Assembly (NCBI RefSeq): GCF_001411805.1
Contig: NZ_CP007213.1
Span: 3,038,001-3,102,000 of the forward strand
DNA length: 64,000 bases
Reading direction: 5' to 3'
Source: Burkholderia plantarii
Lineage (GTDB): Bacteria > Pseudomonadota > Gammaproteobacteria > Burkholderiales > Burkholderiaceae
The notes under the pieces are model-generated. The model saw nothing but the letters and a program-made list of their open reading frames with translations, did no database searches and was not told the origin of the DNA. The position numbers were made by a program, and so were the translations under genes. Positions 24,128 to 33,759 of the stretch are shown here, one piece after another; position 1 is the first letter of the stretch, and the number at the start of each line of letters is the position of its first letter.

Positions 24128-25033
24128 ATGAATGAGCGCGTGAGCCTGACCGAGCTGCGGGCGCTGGCCGCCGTGGCCGCGCACCGCAGCTTCCGCAAGG
24201 CGGCCGACGAAATGGAGCTGGCCCCCTCGACGCTGAGCCACCTGATGCGCGAACTGGAAGCGCGGCTCGGCATGCGCCTGCTGAACCGCACCACGCGCAG
24301 CGTCGCGCCCACCGAGGCCGGCGCGCGGCTCGTCGCGCAGTTGCAGCCGCTGCTGCGCGGGCTCGACGACGCGCTGTCCGATCTCAGCGCGGCGCGCGAC
24401 GAACCGGGCGGCCGGCTGCGGCTGACCGCATCCGAGACGGTCTCGATGCTGCTGGTCCAGCACGTGATCCCGGCCTTCCTCGCGCGCCACCCACGGGTGG
24501 AAGTCGATCTGGTGGCACAGTCCGAGTTCGTCGACATCGTCGCCGAGCGCTACGACGCCGGCTTCCGGCTCGGCGACGAGGTGCCGAGGGACATGGTCGC
24601 CGTGCGTTTCGGCAGCCCGTCGCGGATGCTGACGGTGGCCTCGCCCGCCTACCTGAAGCGGCATCCGGCGCCGAAGACGCCGGACGATCTCGCGCGGCAC
24701 CGCTGCATCCGCTCGCGCACGCCGGCCGGGCGGCCCTATCGCTGGGAGTTCGCGCGGCACGGCCAGCCGCATGTGCTCGACGTACCCGGCACGCTGACGC
24801 TGAACCGCACCGAGCTGATGATCGAGGCCGCCCTGCGCGGGCTCGGCATCGCGTTCGTGCCGGAGCTGCTGGCGATGCCCTACCTGCGCGACAGGTCGCT
24901 GCGCGCGGTGCTGTCCGACTGGTGTCCGGCCTACGTGGGCCTGTTCCTCTACTACCCGGGCCACCGCCAGGTGCCGGCCGCGCTGCGTGCGTTCATCGAG
25001 GTGCTGAAGGAACTCGACGTCACGCGCGTCTGA
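24128..25033 (+). CDS. LysR-family transcriptional regulator
   Basis: A 301-residue LysR protein of the AaeR/DmlR-like branch. The HTH is in residues 20-45 (FRKAADEMELAPSTLSHLMR), and the linker LGMRLLNRTTRSVAPTEAG is classic for this group. The effector domain starts near 95. It is divergently arranged with the SDR gene at 23185-24027, a standard layout for LysR and its target. Confidence 0.9.
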   Translation: MNERVSLTELRALAAVAAHRSFRKAADEMELAPSTLSHLMRELEARLGMRLLNRTTRSVAPTEAGARLVAQLQPLLRGLDDALSDLSAARDEPGGRLRLTASETVSMLLVQHVIPAFLARHPRVEVDLVAQSEFVDIVAERYDAGFRLGDEVPRDMVAVRFGSPSRMLTVASPAYLKRHPAPKTPDDLARHRCIRSRTPAGRPYRWEFARHGQPHVLDVPGTLTLNRTELMIEAALRGLGIAFVPELLAMPYLRDRSLRAVLSDWCPAYVGLFLYYPGHRQVPAALRAFIEVLKELDVTRV

Positions 25034-25217
25034 GGCACCCCGTGCCTTTGCGCAACGCGTCGGCATGCCTGCCGATCGACCGCGCCGACGCGCCGGCATA
25101 TCCGCAACGTATCGCGGCGTGGTCGAAAATGTATTGGTCGCGCACCGCCCCGATGCCTTACGCTTGGCGTCCCCGTCACGGCCGCGGCCGTGCTTTTGTC
25201 CAGCCAGCTCGGTGCAT

Positions 25218-26084
25218 ATGGAAATGAATCGTTGGTTCCGGTTGTCGGTGGTTTCGCTCGCGCTCGCCGCGCTCGCTCATGCCGGCGTGGCGAGCGCGCA
25301 TCGCGCTCACGCGGACGACGCGCCGCCCGCCGGCGCGATGCCCGGCGCGGCCCCCGACAGCGCGCCGCGCATCGCCGTGCAGGACCTGCCGCTGCCCGGC
25401 GGCGAGCATCAGCGCGTGATGTTCTACGGCCCGGCCGGCCCGATGCGCGGCGTGATCGTGATGTTCCCCGGCGGCGCCGGCGACGTCGACATCGAGCGCG
25501 ACGGCACGCTGCGCCACGACAACAACTTCGTGGTCCGCACGCGCACGCTGTGGGCGCGGCTCGGCTACGGCGTGGTGATCGTCGATGCGATCGGCAAGCG
25601 CTCGCTGCGCGGCGAGCGCAGCACCGAGGCGTACCGGCAGGTGATCCGCGAGATCCTCGACTACGCCCGCACGCTGACCGACCGCCCGCTCTGGGCGATG
25701 GGCACGAGCCAGGGCTCGATCGCCGCGATGGCGGCCGGCGCGAGCGCGCGCGACGGCGAGCTGGCCGGGATCGTGCTGACCGAATCGGTATCGGTGGTCG
25801 GCCATTCGGGCGAGACCGTGTTCGATGCGCATCCCGAGCGCGTGCGCGCGCCGGCGCTGGTGGTGGCCAACCGCGACGACACCTGCACCGTCGCGCCACC
25901 CTCACGCGCGGCCGAGATCGCGCGCGCGATGACGCAATCGGCCGCCACCGTGCTGCGCGTCGAGGGCGGCGTCGATCAATCGTCGAATCCGTGCAGCTCG
26001 CTGTCGCCACACGGCTATTTCGGCATCGAGACGAAGGTGGTCGGCGACATCGCGCACTGGATGCGGGACGTCACGCCGCGCTGA
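25218..26084 (+). CDS. Secreted serine hydrolase (alpha/beta fold)
   Basis: A 288-residue protein with an N-terminal signal peptide (about residues 1-27, ending AGVASA). The nucleophile elbow is GTSQGSIAAM (GxSxG), and HGYFGIE near the C-terminus may supply the histidine. It looks like a dienelactone-hydrolase-type or esterase-type enzyme of the periplasm; the substrate is unknown. ATG 25218 or the in-frame ATG 25224 could be used. Confidence 0.75.
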   Translation: MEMNRWFRLSVVSLALAALAHAGVASAHRAHADDAPPAGAMPGAAPDSAPRIAVQDLPLPGGEHQRVMFYGPAGPMRGVIVMFPGGAGDVDIERDGTLRHDNNFVVRTRTLWARLGYGVVIVDAIGKRSLRGERSTEAYRQVIREILDYARTLTDRPLWAMGTSQGSIAAMAAGASARDGELAGIVLTESVSVVGHSGETVFDAHPERVRAPALVVANRDDTCTVAPPSRAAEIARAMTQSAATVLRVEGGVDQSSNPCSSLSPHGYFGIETKVVGDIAHWMRDVTPR

Positions 26085-26142
26085 GCGCCTTGGCGAGTCT
26101 TGCCGCCGTCCGTGCGGTGAATCACGCGGCGACTCGCGGCCT

Positions 26143-26176
26143 CGCCCCGCCCCGCCCCGCCCCGCCCCGCCCCGCC
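26143..26176. repeat. CGCCC pentanucleotide tandem repeat
   Basis: About six to seven perfect CGCCC units in the gap between convergent hydrolase genes. It is immediately followed by the palindrome GTTGC-ACAC-GCAAC (26182-26195). Confidence 0.85.
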
Positions 26177-26271
26177 AGATCGTTGCACACGCAACCTTGA
26201 CGAGCGCCATGCCACGCAAAAAGGGCGGGCACCCTCGCCCGCCCCGCACGGCATCGCTCTCGCGCGCCCGC

Positions 26272-27057
26272 TTAGTTGGTCTGGCCCGCCGCCTCGAGAA
26301 TCAGGTTCGCGACCGCCGCCGGGTGCGAGAGCAGCACCGCGTGGCTCGCCTGCAGCTCGATCGTGTGCGCGTGCATGCGCTTGGCCATGAAGCGTTCGAG
26401 GTCCGAATTGATGGTGCGGTCCTCGGTGGACACCACGTACCAGCTCGGCTTGTCGTGCCAGGCGGCGACGGTGGTCTTCGCCATCGTCACGGCCTTGCCC
26501 ACCGGCTGCTGCACGGCATAGTAGACGCGCGCTTCCTCGGGCGGCAGATCGCCCGCGAAGTCCCTCACGAAGGCCTGCTCCGAGAGCTTGCCGTAGCCGT
26601 CGGCCGACCATTGCAGGCCGGCCGATGCCGGCGCGGCCGGGAATTTCTTCGTCAGCGCCGGGTAGTCCTCGCCGGCATCGGGCGCGCGCGCGGCGACGTA
26701 GACGAGGCCGGCGACCTTCGGATCGTCACCGGCCTGACTGATCACCATGCCCGCGTAGGAGTGGCCGACCAGCAGCGTCGGGCCGTCCTGTTGCGCGAGC
26801 ACGCGCTTGACCGCGTCGACGTCGGCGTCGAACGAGGTGGTCGGGTTCTGCACCGCCGTGACGTGCAGGCCCTTGGCCTGCAGCAGCGGAATCACCTTGG
26901 CCCAGCTGGAACCATCGGCGTACAGGCCATGCACCAGCACGACGTTGTGGATCGGCGCGGCCGGCGCGGCGGCCGGGTTGTCCTGCGCGAAGGCGGCGGT
27001 GGCGCCGAACGTGGCGGCGGCGGCCAGGCCGGCGGCGACGAGCGATTTCAATTTCAT
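26272..27057 (-). CDS. Exported alpha/beta hydrolase
   Basis: A 261-residue alpha/beta hydrolase with signal peptide residues 1-25 (ending AAFA). VVLVHGLYADGSSW is the oxyanion segment, LLVGHSYAGMV the nucleophile elbow, and ASHAVLLSHP the catalytic histidine region. It belongs to the widespread family related to plant methylesterases and hydroxynitrile lyases. MKLKSLVAAG is preceded by GGAG. The function in the cell is unknown. Confidence 0.85.
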   Translation of the reverse strand: MKLKSLVAAGLAAAATFGATAAFAQDNPAAAPAAPIHNVVLVHGLYADGSSWAKVIPLLQAKGLHVTAVQNPTTSFDADVDAVKRVLAQQDGPTLLVGHSYAGMVISQAGDDPKVAGLVYVAARAPDAGEDYPALTKKFPAAPASAGLQWSADGYGKLSEQAFVRDFAGDLPPEEARVYYAVQQPVGKAVTMAKTTVAAWHDKPSWYVVSTEDRTINSDLERFMAKRMHAHTIELQASHAVLLSHPAAVANLILEAAGQTN

Positions 27058-27580
27058 TCGAATTCTCCAGGGGCGTTGCATTGACGGGACCCGGCCACCC
27101 GCGTTGTGGTGTGCTGGCAGCGGACCATACCCAGGCTGTCGCTCCGCGCGGCGGCACGACGAGCCGCGCGCCGAGCGTCCGATTTCGCAATTCGATGCTG
27201 AACGCTGGTGTACGAATGGGCGAACACGGCCCGATCGCGGTTATTCCATCGGTCCGCGAAATTTTTTCGCACCGCGGCGAACGGCCGGGCGGCACCCCGC
27301 GAAAGCCTTGCCCGCAGGCTGGCTTGCGACGGCGGCGCCCGCCTCGCGAGGCCCTCGTCGCCGTCAAAACCGGCTCGCCCCGCCGCCCGCTCACGGCATG
27401 CCCGGCGACACGGCATGCGCATCACCGCGTATGCTGGCGCGAATCATGACGCGACTCTCGGTGCCATTCCTGGTGCGATTCGTGGTGCCATTCCTGGTGC
27501 GATTCGTGGTGCGATTCGTGGCGCCGACCACGGCGCCTGCCCGCGCCGGCACGGCCGCTTCCGTCCCCAAGGAAAATCCC
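27058..27580. other. Divergent intergenic region with 12-base repeats
   Basis: About 520 bases between divergent genes. The only clear structure is a tandem array at 27459-27524 alternating GGTGCCATTCCT and GGTGCGATTCGT units (five full units). It lies 57 bases before the amidohydrolase start, so it occupies the 5' leader or promoter of that gene. Confidence 0.6.
27459..27524 (+). repeat. 12-bp tandem repeat in a leader region
   Basis: Units GGTGCCATTCCT and GGTGCGATTCGT alternate without spacers, with the last unit decaying into GGCGCC. The unit length is a multiple of three, but no convincing gene spans it. Confidence 0.85.
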
Positions 27581-28354
27581 ATGTCGAAGGCAAGCCTGCT
27601 CTACGTTCAATGGCCCGACGGCCTGCTGCCGCATGGCGCGGCGTGGGACGCGATCCGCCGCGCGGTCGACGCGGCCGGCGCCGACCTGCTCGTCACCAAC
27701 GAGATGCCGTTCGGCCCGTGGTTCCCGCTCACGCCCGACTACGACGCGGCCGCCGCCGAACGCAGCGTGGCGCTTCACGAGGCGGCGCTGGACGCGCTGG
27801 CCGGCCTGCAGGTCGGCGCGGTGGTGTCGTCGCGGCCGGTGCCGTTCGGCGGCCGGCTCGCGAACGAGGCCTTCGTGCTGGAGGGCGGCCGCTATCGTTA
27901 TTTACATCACAAGAAATTTTTTCCCGAGGAGCCGGGCTGGCACGAGGCGAGCTGGTTCGCGCGCGGCCGCGACGGCTTCGAGTGCGTGCGGGTGGGCAAG
28001 CTCACGCTCGGCGTGCTGCTCTGCACCGAGCTGTTCTTCAACGAACACGCGCGCGGCTACGGCCGCGCCGGCGCCGACGTGATCGTCACGCCGCGCGCCA
28101 CGGGCCTGCGTAGCGCGCACTGGAAGACGGCCGGCGCGATGGCCGCGATCGTCTCGGGCGCCGTATTCGTCAGTTCGAACCGGCGCGGCGCCGTCGGGCC
28201 GTCGCCCGAATTCGGCGGCACCGGATTTGCTATGTCCACCACGGGCGAGTTGCTCGGGGAAACGAGCGACGCGGCACCGCTGCGGGCCGTCACCGTCGAT
28301 CTCGATCTCACGCGGGCGAGCAAGCTCGACTATCCGTGCTACGTGAGGACCTGA
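27581..28354 (+). CDS. Carbon-nitrogen hydrolase (nitrilase superfamily)
   Basis: A 257-residue nitrilase-superfamily amidase. The catalytic triad is visible: Glu41 in TNEMPFGPW, Lys in YLHHKKFFPEE and Cys in VLLCTELFFNEH. The length suits a stand-alone amidase. AAGGAAAA precedes ATG 27581. The longer open frame upstream crosses the tandem repeat and is not credible. The substrate is unknown. Confidence 0.88.
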   Translation: MSKASLLYVQWPDGLLPHGAAWDAIRRAVDAAGADLLVTNEMPFGPWFPLTPDYDAAAAERSVALHEAALDALAGLQVGAVVSSRPVPFGGRLANEAFVLEGGRYRYLHHKKFFPEEPGWHEASWFARGRDGFECVRVGKLTLGVLLCTELFFNEHARGYGRAGADVIVTPRATGLRSAHWKTAGAMAAIVSGAVFVSSNRRGAVGPSPEFGGTGFAMSTTGELLGETSDAAPLRAVTVDLDLTRASKLDYPCYVRT

Positions 28355-28502
28355 TGCCGACAGCCTGTTGCGGAACCCGAAGCGGCAGCGACGCTGTCAT
28401 GGCACGGCGATTCGTCTAAGCTGTCCCGATCCATCCGTCGAGCGTGCCGCGCCGGCCGCGGCACGTCTCATGTCCTAGCGTCCTTTCCGGAACCCGACAC
28501 TC

Positions 28503-29297
28503 ATGCAGATCAATCTGACTGGCAAGACCGCCCTCGTCACCGCGTCCACCGGCGGCATCGGCTATGCAATCGCGGAAGGCCTCGCGCGCGCGGGCGCGAC
28601 GCTGATCGTCAACGGCCGCAGCGACACCTCGGTCAATGCGGCGCTGGCCACGCTGCGCTCGTCGGTGCCCGGCGTGAACGCCGCCGGCATCGCGGCCGAC
28701 CTGTCCGGCGCGGCCGGCGTCAAGGCGCTGATCGAGGCGGCGCCGAACGTGGACATCCTCGTCAACAACGCCGGCATCTACGAGCCGAAGCCGTTCTTCG
28801 ACATCGACGACGACGAATGGGAGCGCTATTTCCAGACCAACGTGATGTCGGGCGTGCGGCTCTCGCGCCACTACCTGTCGCGGATGATGGAGCGCGACTG
28901 GGGCCGCGTGGTGTTCATCTCGTCCGAATCGGCGCTGAACATTCCGGTGGACATGATCCAGTACGGCTTCTCGAAGACGGCGCAGCTGTCGATCGCGCGC
29001 GGCCTCGCGAAGCTCGCGGCCGGCACCGGCGTGACGGTCAACTCGGTGCTGCCGGGGCCGACCATGTCGGACGGCGTGAAGTCGATGCTGAAGGACAGCG
29101 CGGACCAGCAGGGCAAGACGGTGGACGAGGTGGCCGTGGAATTCGTGCGCACGCAGCGCCCCAGCTCGATCCTGCAGCGCCCGGCGACCACCGAGGAAGT
29201 GGCGAACCTGGTGGTGTACGTGTGCTCGGCGCAGGCCTCGGCGACCACCGGCGCCGCGCTGCGCGTGGACGGCGGCGTGGTCGACACGCTGGCCTGA
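28503..29297 (+). CDS. Short-chain dehydrogenase/reductase
   Basis: A 264-residue SDR with TASTGGIGYAIAEGLA (cofactor loop), NGRSDTS after strand 2 (suggesting NADP), NNAGIYEPKPF and a catalytic tyrosine in QYGFSKTAQ. The C-terminus GAALRVDGGVVDTLA is typical of the 3-oxoacyl-ACP-reductase-like branch. It may be co-transcribed with the amidase 148 bases upstream. The substrate is unknown. Confidence 0.88.
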   Translation: MQINLTGKTALVTASTGGIGYAIAEGLARAGATLIVNGRSDTSVNAALATLRSSVPGVNAAGIAADLSGAAGVKALIEAAPNVDILVNNAGIYEPKPFFDIDDDEWERYFQTNVMSGVRLSRHYLSRMMERDWGRVVFISSESALNIPVDMIQYGFSKTAQLSIARGLAKLAAGTGVTVNSVLPGPTMSDGVKSMLKDSADQQGKTVDEVAVEFVRTQRPSSILQRPATTEEVANLVVYVCSAQASATTGAALRVDGGVVDTLA

Positions 29298-29461
29298 GCG
29301 CAAGTCGGCGCGCCGGCATGCCGCCGCGCCGGTCGATCGCGAATCCGACGCGGCCGCCGGCGCGCGTGGCGCCGACATGAGCGCACGGCACGGCAAGCGA
29401 ATCGAAGGGTGGGTATCGCGGGGGAAGCGCCCGGGCGTGACGCCCGTGCCCGCGGCGACCG

Positions 29462-29854
29462 TCAGCGCAGGTCGCCGTGGCGATCGGCGTCCATGCAGGA
29501 CGCGAAGCCGTGACGCGTGACGGCGCCGCGAGAATCGAACACGACGTAATAGGGGCGATGCTCGCTGCCGTGCGTGAGCAGGTAGTTGTAGCAAACGCCG
29601 GTCCCGTTGCGCACCATCCAGACGCTGGCCGGATTGCCGCCGGCGCGCACCACCTTCTGCTGCGTGGCGCCCGGCTGCGAGGCCGCCTTCGGCACCGGCA
29701 GCCGCGCATACGAGAACGACGGGTGATGGAGCCAGCCGAACCACGAGCAGCCCGACAACAGCAGGCTCGCGGCGAAGGGCAGCGCGGCGGTGGAGGAACG
29801 CGGGAGCGAGGCAAGCATGCCGGTCAGTCTCCGGGCAACACGATCGGTCGTCAT
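29462..29854 (-). CDS. Small putative lipoprotein
   Basis: A 130-residue protein with a lipobox LLLSGC (Cys36) after a hydrophobic segment; a later start at Met13 would give a more usual signal length. The mature part contains VWMVRNGTGVCYNYLL and ends RHGDLR. No family is recognised. Presumably anchored in the outer or inner membrane. Confidence 0.7.
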   Translation of the reverse strand: MTTDRVARRLTGMLASLPRSSTAALPFAASLLLSGCSWFGWLHHPSFSYARLPVPKAASQPGATQQKVVRAGGNPASVWMVRNGTGVCYNYLLTHGSEHRPYYVVFDSRGAVTRHGFASCMDADRHGDLR

Positions 29855-29966
29855 TTGCGCATCCTAATCCACCTCGCTCCGATTCATGTGGAATTCTGTA
29901 AAGTTACCCGCGCCGTGACCGGCGCGAGCGGTGCGACGCGTGCGCGCGCAACCATCGGCGCGCCGC

Positions 29967-31037
29967 CTATTCGACCCACTCGGTCCAGAGCACGGTCAGC
30001 ACCGTCATCAGCGCCGGCCCGATGAACAGGCCAAGCAGGCCGAACGTCTCGGCGCCGCCGAGGATGCCGAACAGCACCAGCAGGAACGGCAGCCGCGCGG
30101 AGCCGCCGATCAGCACCGGCCGCACGAAATGCTCGGCGATGAACACCACCACCGCGCCGAACACGGCGAGGCCGATCGCCCAGGCCGCGGCGCCCTTGAC
30201 GAGAAACAGCCACAGCGCCGCGCAGCAGAACACGATCGGCGCGCAGAACGGCAGCATCGCGGCCACCGCGGTAACCAGGCCGAGCAGCGCCGCGTGCGGC
30301 ACGCCCGCCACCGCGTAGGCGATGCCGAGCAGCGCGCCCTCGCCGAGTCCGACCACCACCAGGCCCGTCACGGTACCGTAGACGGCCGACACCATGCGAT
30401 GCGTCAGCGACGCACCGTTCGCGCCGAACGCGCGCTGCACGCCGCGCATCAACGACTCGGACATGCGCGGGCCGGCCTGGAAGATCACGAACAGCGTGAC
30501 GAGCATGAAGCCGAATAGCACGGCCGCATGCACCACGCGCGAGCCGAACGCCTTGCCGTAGGAGACGAACGCCTCGCCGTTCATGCCCTTGACGCCGGCC
30601 GGCGCGTGCAGCGGCTGGGCCAGGTTGGCCTGCCACCAGGCGGCCACCTGCTGCGAACCGAAGGGCAGATGATAAACCGCGTCAGGCATCGGAATGCCGT
30701 TGAGCCGCGCGTCGCGCACCCACGCGAACACGTCGTGGATCTGCCCGGCCGCCTGCGCCACGGCGATCGCCACCGGCACCACCAGCAGCAGGCCGACCGC
30801 CGAGGTCAGCACGATCGCGACCACGGTCCTGCGTCCGCTCAGCCAGCGAATCGCGTCGAGCCGGCGCAGCGCCGGCCACAGCGCGATCGCGATCACGCCG
30901 GCCCAGGCGATGGCCGGCAGGAACGCGCGGATTATCCACAGCGCGAGGGCGACGAGTACCGTGTAGAGCACGCCGAGCGCGATCGCCTGCGCTTTCGGGC
31001 GGCCGGAGTCCGGCGTGGAACGGGAAGACTGGATCAT
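29967..31037 (-). CDS. AI-2E family (PerM-like) membrane permease
   Basis: A 356-residue protein with about eight hydrophobic segments and the family architecture: two N-terminal helices, a soluble stretch around 80-150, and a C-terminal membrane bundle with LLGLFIGPALMTVL. Members include TqsA (AI-2 export) and sodium/proton antiporters; the transported substrate is not deducible. Confidence 0.88.
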   Translation of the reverse strand: MIQSSRSTPDSGRPKAQAIALGVLYTVLVALALWIIRAFLPAIAWAGVIAIALWPALRRLDAIRWLSGRRTVVAIVLTSAVGLLLVVPVAIAVAQAAGQIHDVFAWVRDARLNGIPMPDAVYHLPFGSQQVAAWWQANLAQPLHAPAGVKGMNGEAFVSYGKAFGSRVVHAAVLFGFMLVTLFVIFQAGPRMSESLMRGVQRAFGANGASLTHRMVSAVYGTVTGLVVVGLGEGALLGIAYAVAGVPHAALLGLVTAVAAMLPFCAPIVFCCAALWLFLVKGAAAWAIGLAVFGAVVVFIAEHFVRPVLIGGSARLPFLLVLFGILGGAETFGLLGLFIGPALMTVLTVLWTEWVE

Positions 31038-31281
31038 CGGAACACTCTCGTCAGGACGGAAGAAGCGGGGATGCCGCTGCCGCCATCTTAAAGGACGTTC
31101 ACGATCGGCTTGCGGACGGCTTGGGCGATCACGCCCGGGCGAGGCGCGGCCACGGCGGCCGGCATGCCGTCGGGCAGACGTGGAGGATGCAGGGGAAGGT
31201 GACGCCGACGACGGAAGCCGGGTACGACAATAACGCGGCGGGGCAACGGCCGGCGCCGTCGCCGCGGACCATGCCGCAGGC

Positions 31282-31743
31282 TCAAAACTCGGCCAGCACG
31301 AAATCCTCCTTGCCGACGTCGCAGAGCGGGCAGCGCCAGTCGTCGGGGACCTGCTCCCAGCGCGTGCCGGGCGCGATGCCGTGCTCGACGTCGCCGCTCG
31401 CCTCGTCGTAGATCCAGCCGCAGATCAGGCAGACGAACTGCCGGAAATCGCCGGGCGGCGGCACGGCGGGTGCTGCCCGCGCGAGCGCGGGTTCGACCGC
31501 CGCGCCCGCCCCGTCCGTTCGCGGCGCGCCGGCGGGCGGCTCGGCGGCGGTCGGCGCCGCGTCGAGACTCACTACCAGCGGCCCGGCGCCCGGCGCGCGG
31601 TCGGCGGCCAGACAGGCGTCGAGTCCACGATAGAGACGCTCGACGTCGTCGGCCGTCAGGTCGATGCGCAGCGGTTCGACGCCATCGGTCACGAGCCGGC
31701 GCGGAGCAAACTGCAGTTCGAGCGCGGTTCCTTTCTTGTACAT
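31282..31743 (-). CDS. Rubredoxin with N-terminal extension
   Basis: A 153-residue protein whose C-terminal ~50 residues form a rubredoxin: VCLICGWIYDEASGD and DWRCPLCDVGKEDF provide the four iron-binding cysteines. The N-terminal 95 residues are an unusual extension with a possible small domain (LRIDLTADDVERLYRGL) and an Ala/Pro linker. It is divergent from a TetR gene, with a perfect palindrome between them. It probably donates electrons to an oxygenase or peroxide/superoxide-reducing enzyme elsewhere. Confidence 0.88.
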   Translation of the reverse strand: MYKKGTALELQFAPRRLVTDGVEPLRIDLTADDVERLYRGLDACLAADRAPGAGPLVVSLDAAPTAAEPPAGAPRTDGAGAAVEPALARAAPAVPPPGDFRQFVCLICGWIYDEASGDVEHGIAPGTRWEQVPDDWRCPLCDVGKEDFVLAEF

Positions 31744-31764
31744 GAAGCAGGCGGTTTCAATTTT

Positions 31765-31784
31765 CAGATACTGAATGGTATCTG
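31765..31784. promoter_or_regulatory. Palindromic operator between rubredoxin and tetR
   Basis: CAGATAC-TGAATG-GTATCTG, a perfect 7+7 palindrome at the centre of an 84-base divergent gap. It is 22 bases from the rubredoxin start and 44 from the TetR start. It is the expected site of a TetR dimer. Confidence 0.75.
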
Positions 31785-31827
31785 TATACTTCCGGGCATT
31801 CAACCCGCATCCCGAATGGAGACACGC

Positions 31828-32406
31828 ATGGCGAGGCTGACGCGCGAGGAAAGCCAGGCCCAGACCCGAACCCGGCTGCTGGAGGTGGCGGCCGCCCTGT
31901 TCGCGCGCGACGGCTACGCGGCCACCTCGCTCGAACGGATCGCCGAGGTGGCGGGCTTCAGCAAGGGCGCCGTCTATTCGAACTTCCAGGGCAAGGAGGC
32001 GCTGTTCCTGGAAATGCTCGAGGCGCACGGCCAGCAGAGCGTGGCCGACCTGCACGCGGCGATCGGCGAGGCCGCGACGATCGACGACGCGATCGAGCGG
32101 ATCGCGGCCTGGGCGGACCGGCATTCGCGCGAGGGCAACTGGCCGCTGCTGGTGCTCGAATACGCGCGCCACGCGAAACCGGCCGAGACGTTTCGCGAAT
32201 CGCAGGAAGCGGTGCTGCGCTCGCACTGGGGCGCGCTCGGCGAGCGGCTGCTCGCGCTCGCGCCCTCGCTCGCGATCGAGGCCGAGACGCTCGGCGCGCT
32301 GATCTTCGAGCTGACCTACGCGCCGGCCATGAGCTTCGTGAGCCGGCCGACCTCGGGCGACCTGCTGCGGGCCACGCTCGGCGGGCTGTTCGGCACGCGG
32401 CGCTGA
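31828..32406 (+). CDS. TetR-family transcriptional regulator
   Basis: A 192-residue TetR repressor. HTH at about residues 27-50 (TSLERIAEVAGFSKGAVYSNF). ATG 31828 has GGAG six bases upstream; ATG 31816 is an alternative. The ligand domain is not diagnostic. Likely represses the divergent rubredoxin gene and itself through the palindrome at 31765-31784. Confidence 0.9.
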   Translation: MARLTREESQAQTRTRLLEVAAALFARDGYAATSLERIAEVAGFSKGAVYSNFQGKEALFLEMLEAHGQQSVADLHAAIGEAATIDDAIERIAAWADRHSREGNWPLLVLEYARHAKPAETFRESQEAVLRSHWGALGERLLALAPSLAIEAETLGALIFELTYAPAMSFVSRPTSGDLLRATLGGLFGTRR

Positions 32407-32754
32407 GCCTTCAGGGGCATGGCACCCCCGCCTCGCAATCCGTTGCGTGCGCAACGAATATCCCATGCCCGGCGACATCGATTGCTGCGCCCGGCGGCAC
32501 TTCGTTGCATGGCGCGCGGCGCATTATTCCACTCATGTCCGCGGCTCATCCGGTCATCCGCACAATGCATTGGACGTCTCGCGGCCACACCGGCTAACGT
32601 GCGTCACTGCCGTTCGCGCGACCGCGCGCCGACACGGTCCGGCTGACGAAACGCTTCGGCGCGCCTTACGGCACGCGGCAGCCACATCGACAGGCCACCG
32701 CGGGCCGCGCCCGGACGGCCTCGTTTTCGCCACACTCGCTCCAGGAAGTCCAGG
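32407..32754. other. Intergenic region
   Basis: A 348-base gap. It contains the palindrome GTTGC-GTGC-GCAAC at 32442-32455, which recurs in other gaps of this window. No gene is apparent. Confidence 0.5.
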
Positions 32755-33759
32755 ATGTCCCGCTCTCCCGCCGCGCGCCTGCGCGTGCTGCTGCTGTCGC
32801 TCGCCTGCGCCGCCGGCGCCCCGCTCACCGCCCGCGCCGACAACGTGATCGTGCTCGATTCCGCCGAGGCCAAACTGAACCTGATCGACGAAGCCTCGCG
32901 CAAGGTCGTCGCGACGCTGCCGGCCGGCAAGGAACCGCATCACCTGATGATCACGCCCGACGGCCGCACGCTGCTCGTGGCGAACTCGGTGTCCGACAAC
33001 CTGATGTTCGTCGATCCGCCCACCGGCCGCGTGACGGGCACCTTGCAGAACATCGAGGATCCGTACCAGCTCGGCTTCTCGCCCGACGGCAAATGGTTCG
33101 TCACGAACGCGCTGCGGCTCGACCGCGTCGACATCTACCATTACGGCGCGCCGCTGCATTTCACGCTGGCCAAACGCCTGCCGCTCGCGAGGATGCCGAG
33201 CCACATGACGTTCTCGATGGACAACCGCACCGTCTACGTGTCGCTGCAGGAGTCGGGCGAAGTGGCGGCGATCGACCTGCCGACCCAGACCGTCGCCTGG
33301 CGCGCGCAAGTGGGCCGCGACCCGGCCGGGCTCTGGATGACGCCCGACAACCGCCACCTGCTGGTGGGGATGACCGGCGAGGACGACGTCGCCGTGCTGG
33401 ACTGCGTCACGCACGAGGTCGTGAAGCGCATCCATACCGGGCGCGGCGCGCACAACTTCCGCTCGCTCGATGACGGCCGCCACGTGGCCGTCACCAATCG
33501 CGTGGACAGCACGATCAGCGTGCTCGACTACACGACGCTCACCAGCACCGGCGACATCACCGGCCTGATGCCCGGCCCCGACGACATGGAGCTGAGCGCC
33601 GACAAACGCTTCCTGTGGGTCACGTTCCGCTTCTCGCGCCACGTCGGCGTGATCGACCTGGGCACGCGCAAGCTCGTCACGACGATCGCGGTGGGCCGCT
33701 CGCCGCACGGCATCTTCTTCGCCGACCGCGCGCCCGTGTACGCGCCGAACCCGGACTGA
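32755..33759 (+). CDS. Periplasmic YVTN-family beta-propeller protein
   Basis: A 334-residue secreted protein. The signal peptide ends near TARA (about residue 28). Repeats of the form ITPDGRTLLVANSVSDNL, FSPDGKWFVTNAL and MTPDNRHLLVGMTGEDDV mark a seven-bladed YVTN propeller. Such proteins accompany quinoprotein and cytochrome systems or are surface proteins of unknown role. No partner gene is adjacent, so I give no function. Confidence 0.85.
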   Translation: MSRSPAARLRVLLLSLACAAGAPLTARADNVIVLDSAEAKLNLIDEASRKVVATLPAGKEPHHLMITPDGRTLLVANSVSDNLMFVDPPTGRVTGTLQNIEDPYQLGFSPDGKWFVTNALRLDRVDIYHYGAPLHFTLAKRLPLARMPSHMTFSMDNRTVYVSLQESGEVAAIDLPTQTVAWRAQVGRDPAGLWMTPDNRHLLVGMTGEDDVAVLDCVTHEVVKRIHTGRGAHNFRSLDDGRHVAVTNRVDSTISVLDYTTLTSTGDITGLMPGPDDMELSADKRFLWVTFRFSRHVGVIDLGTRKLVTTIAVGRSPHGIFFADRAPVYAPNPD

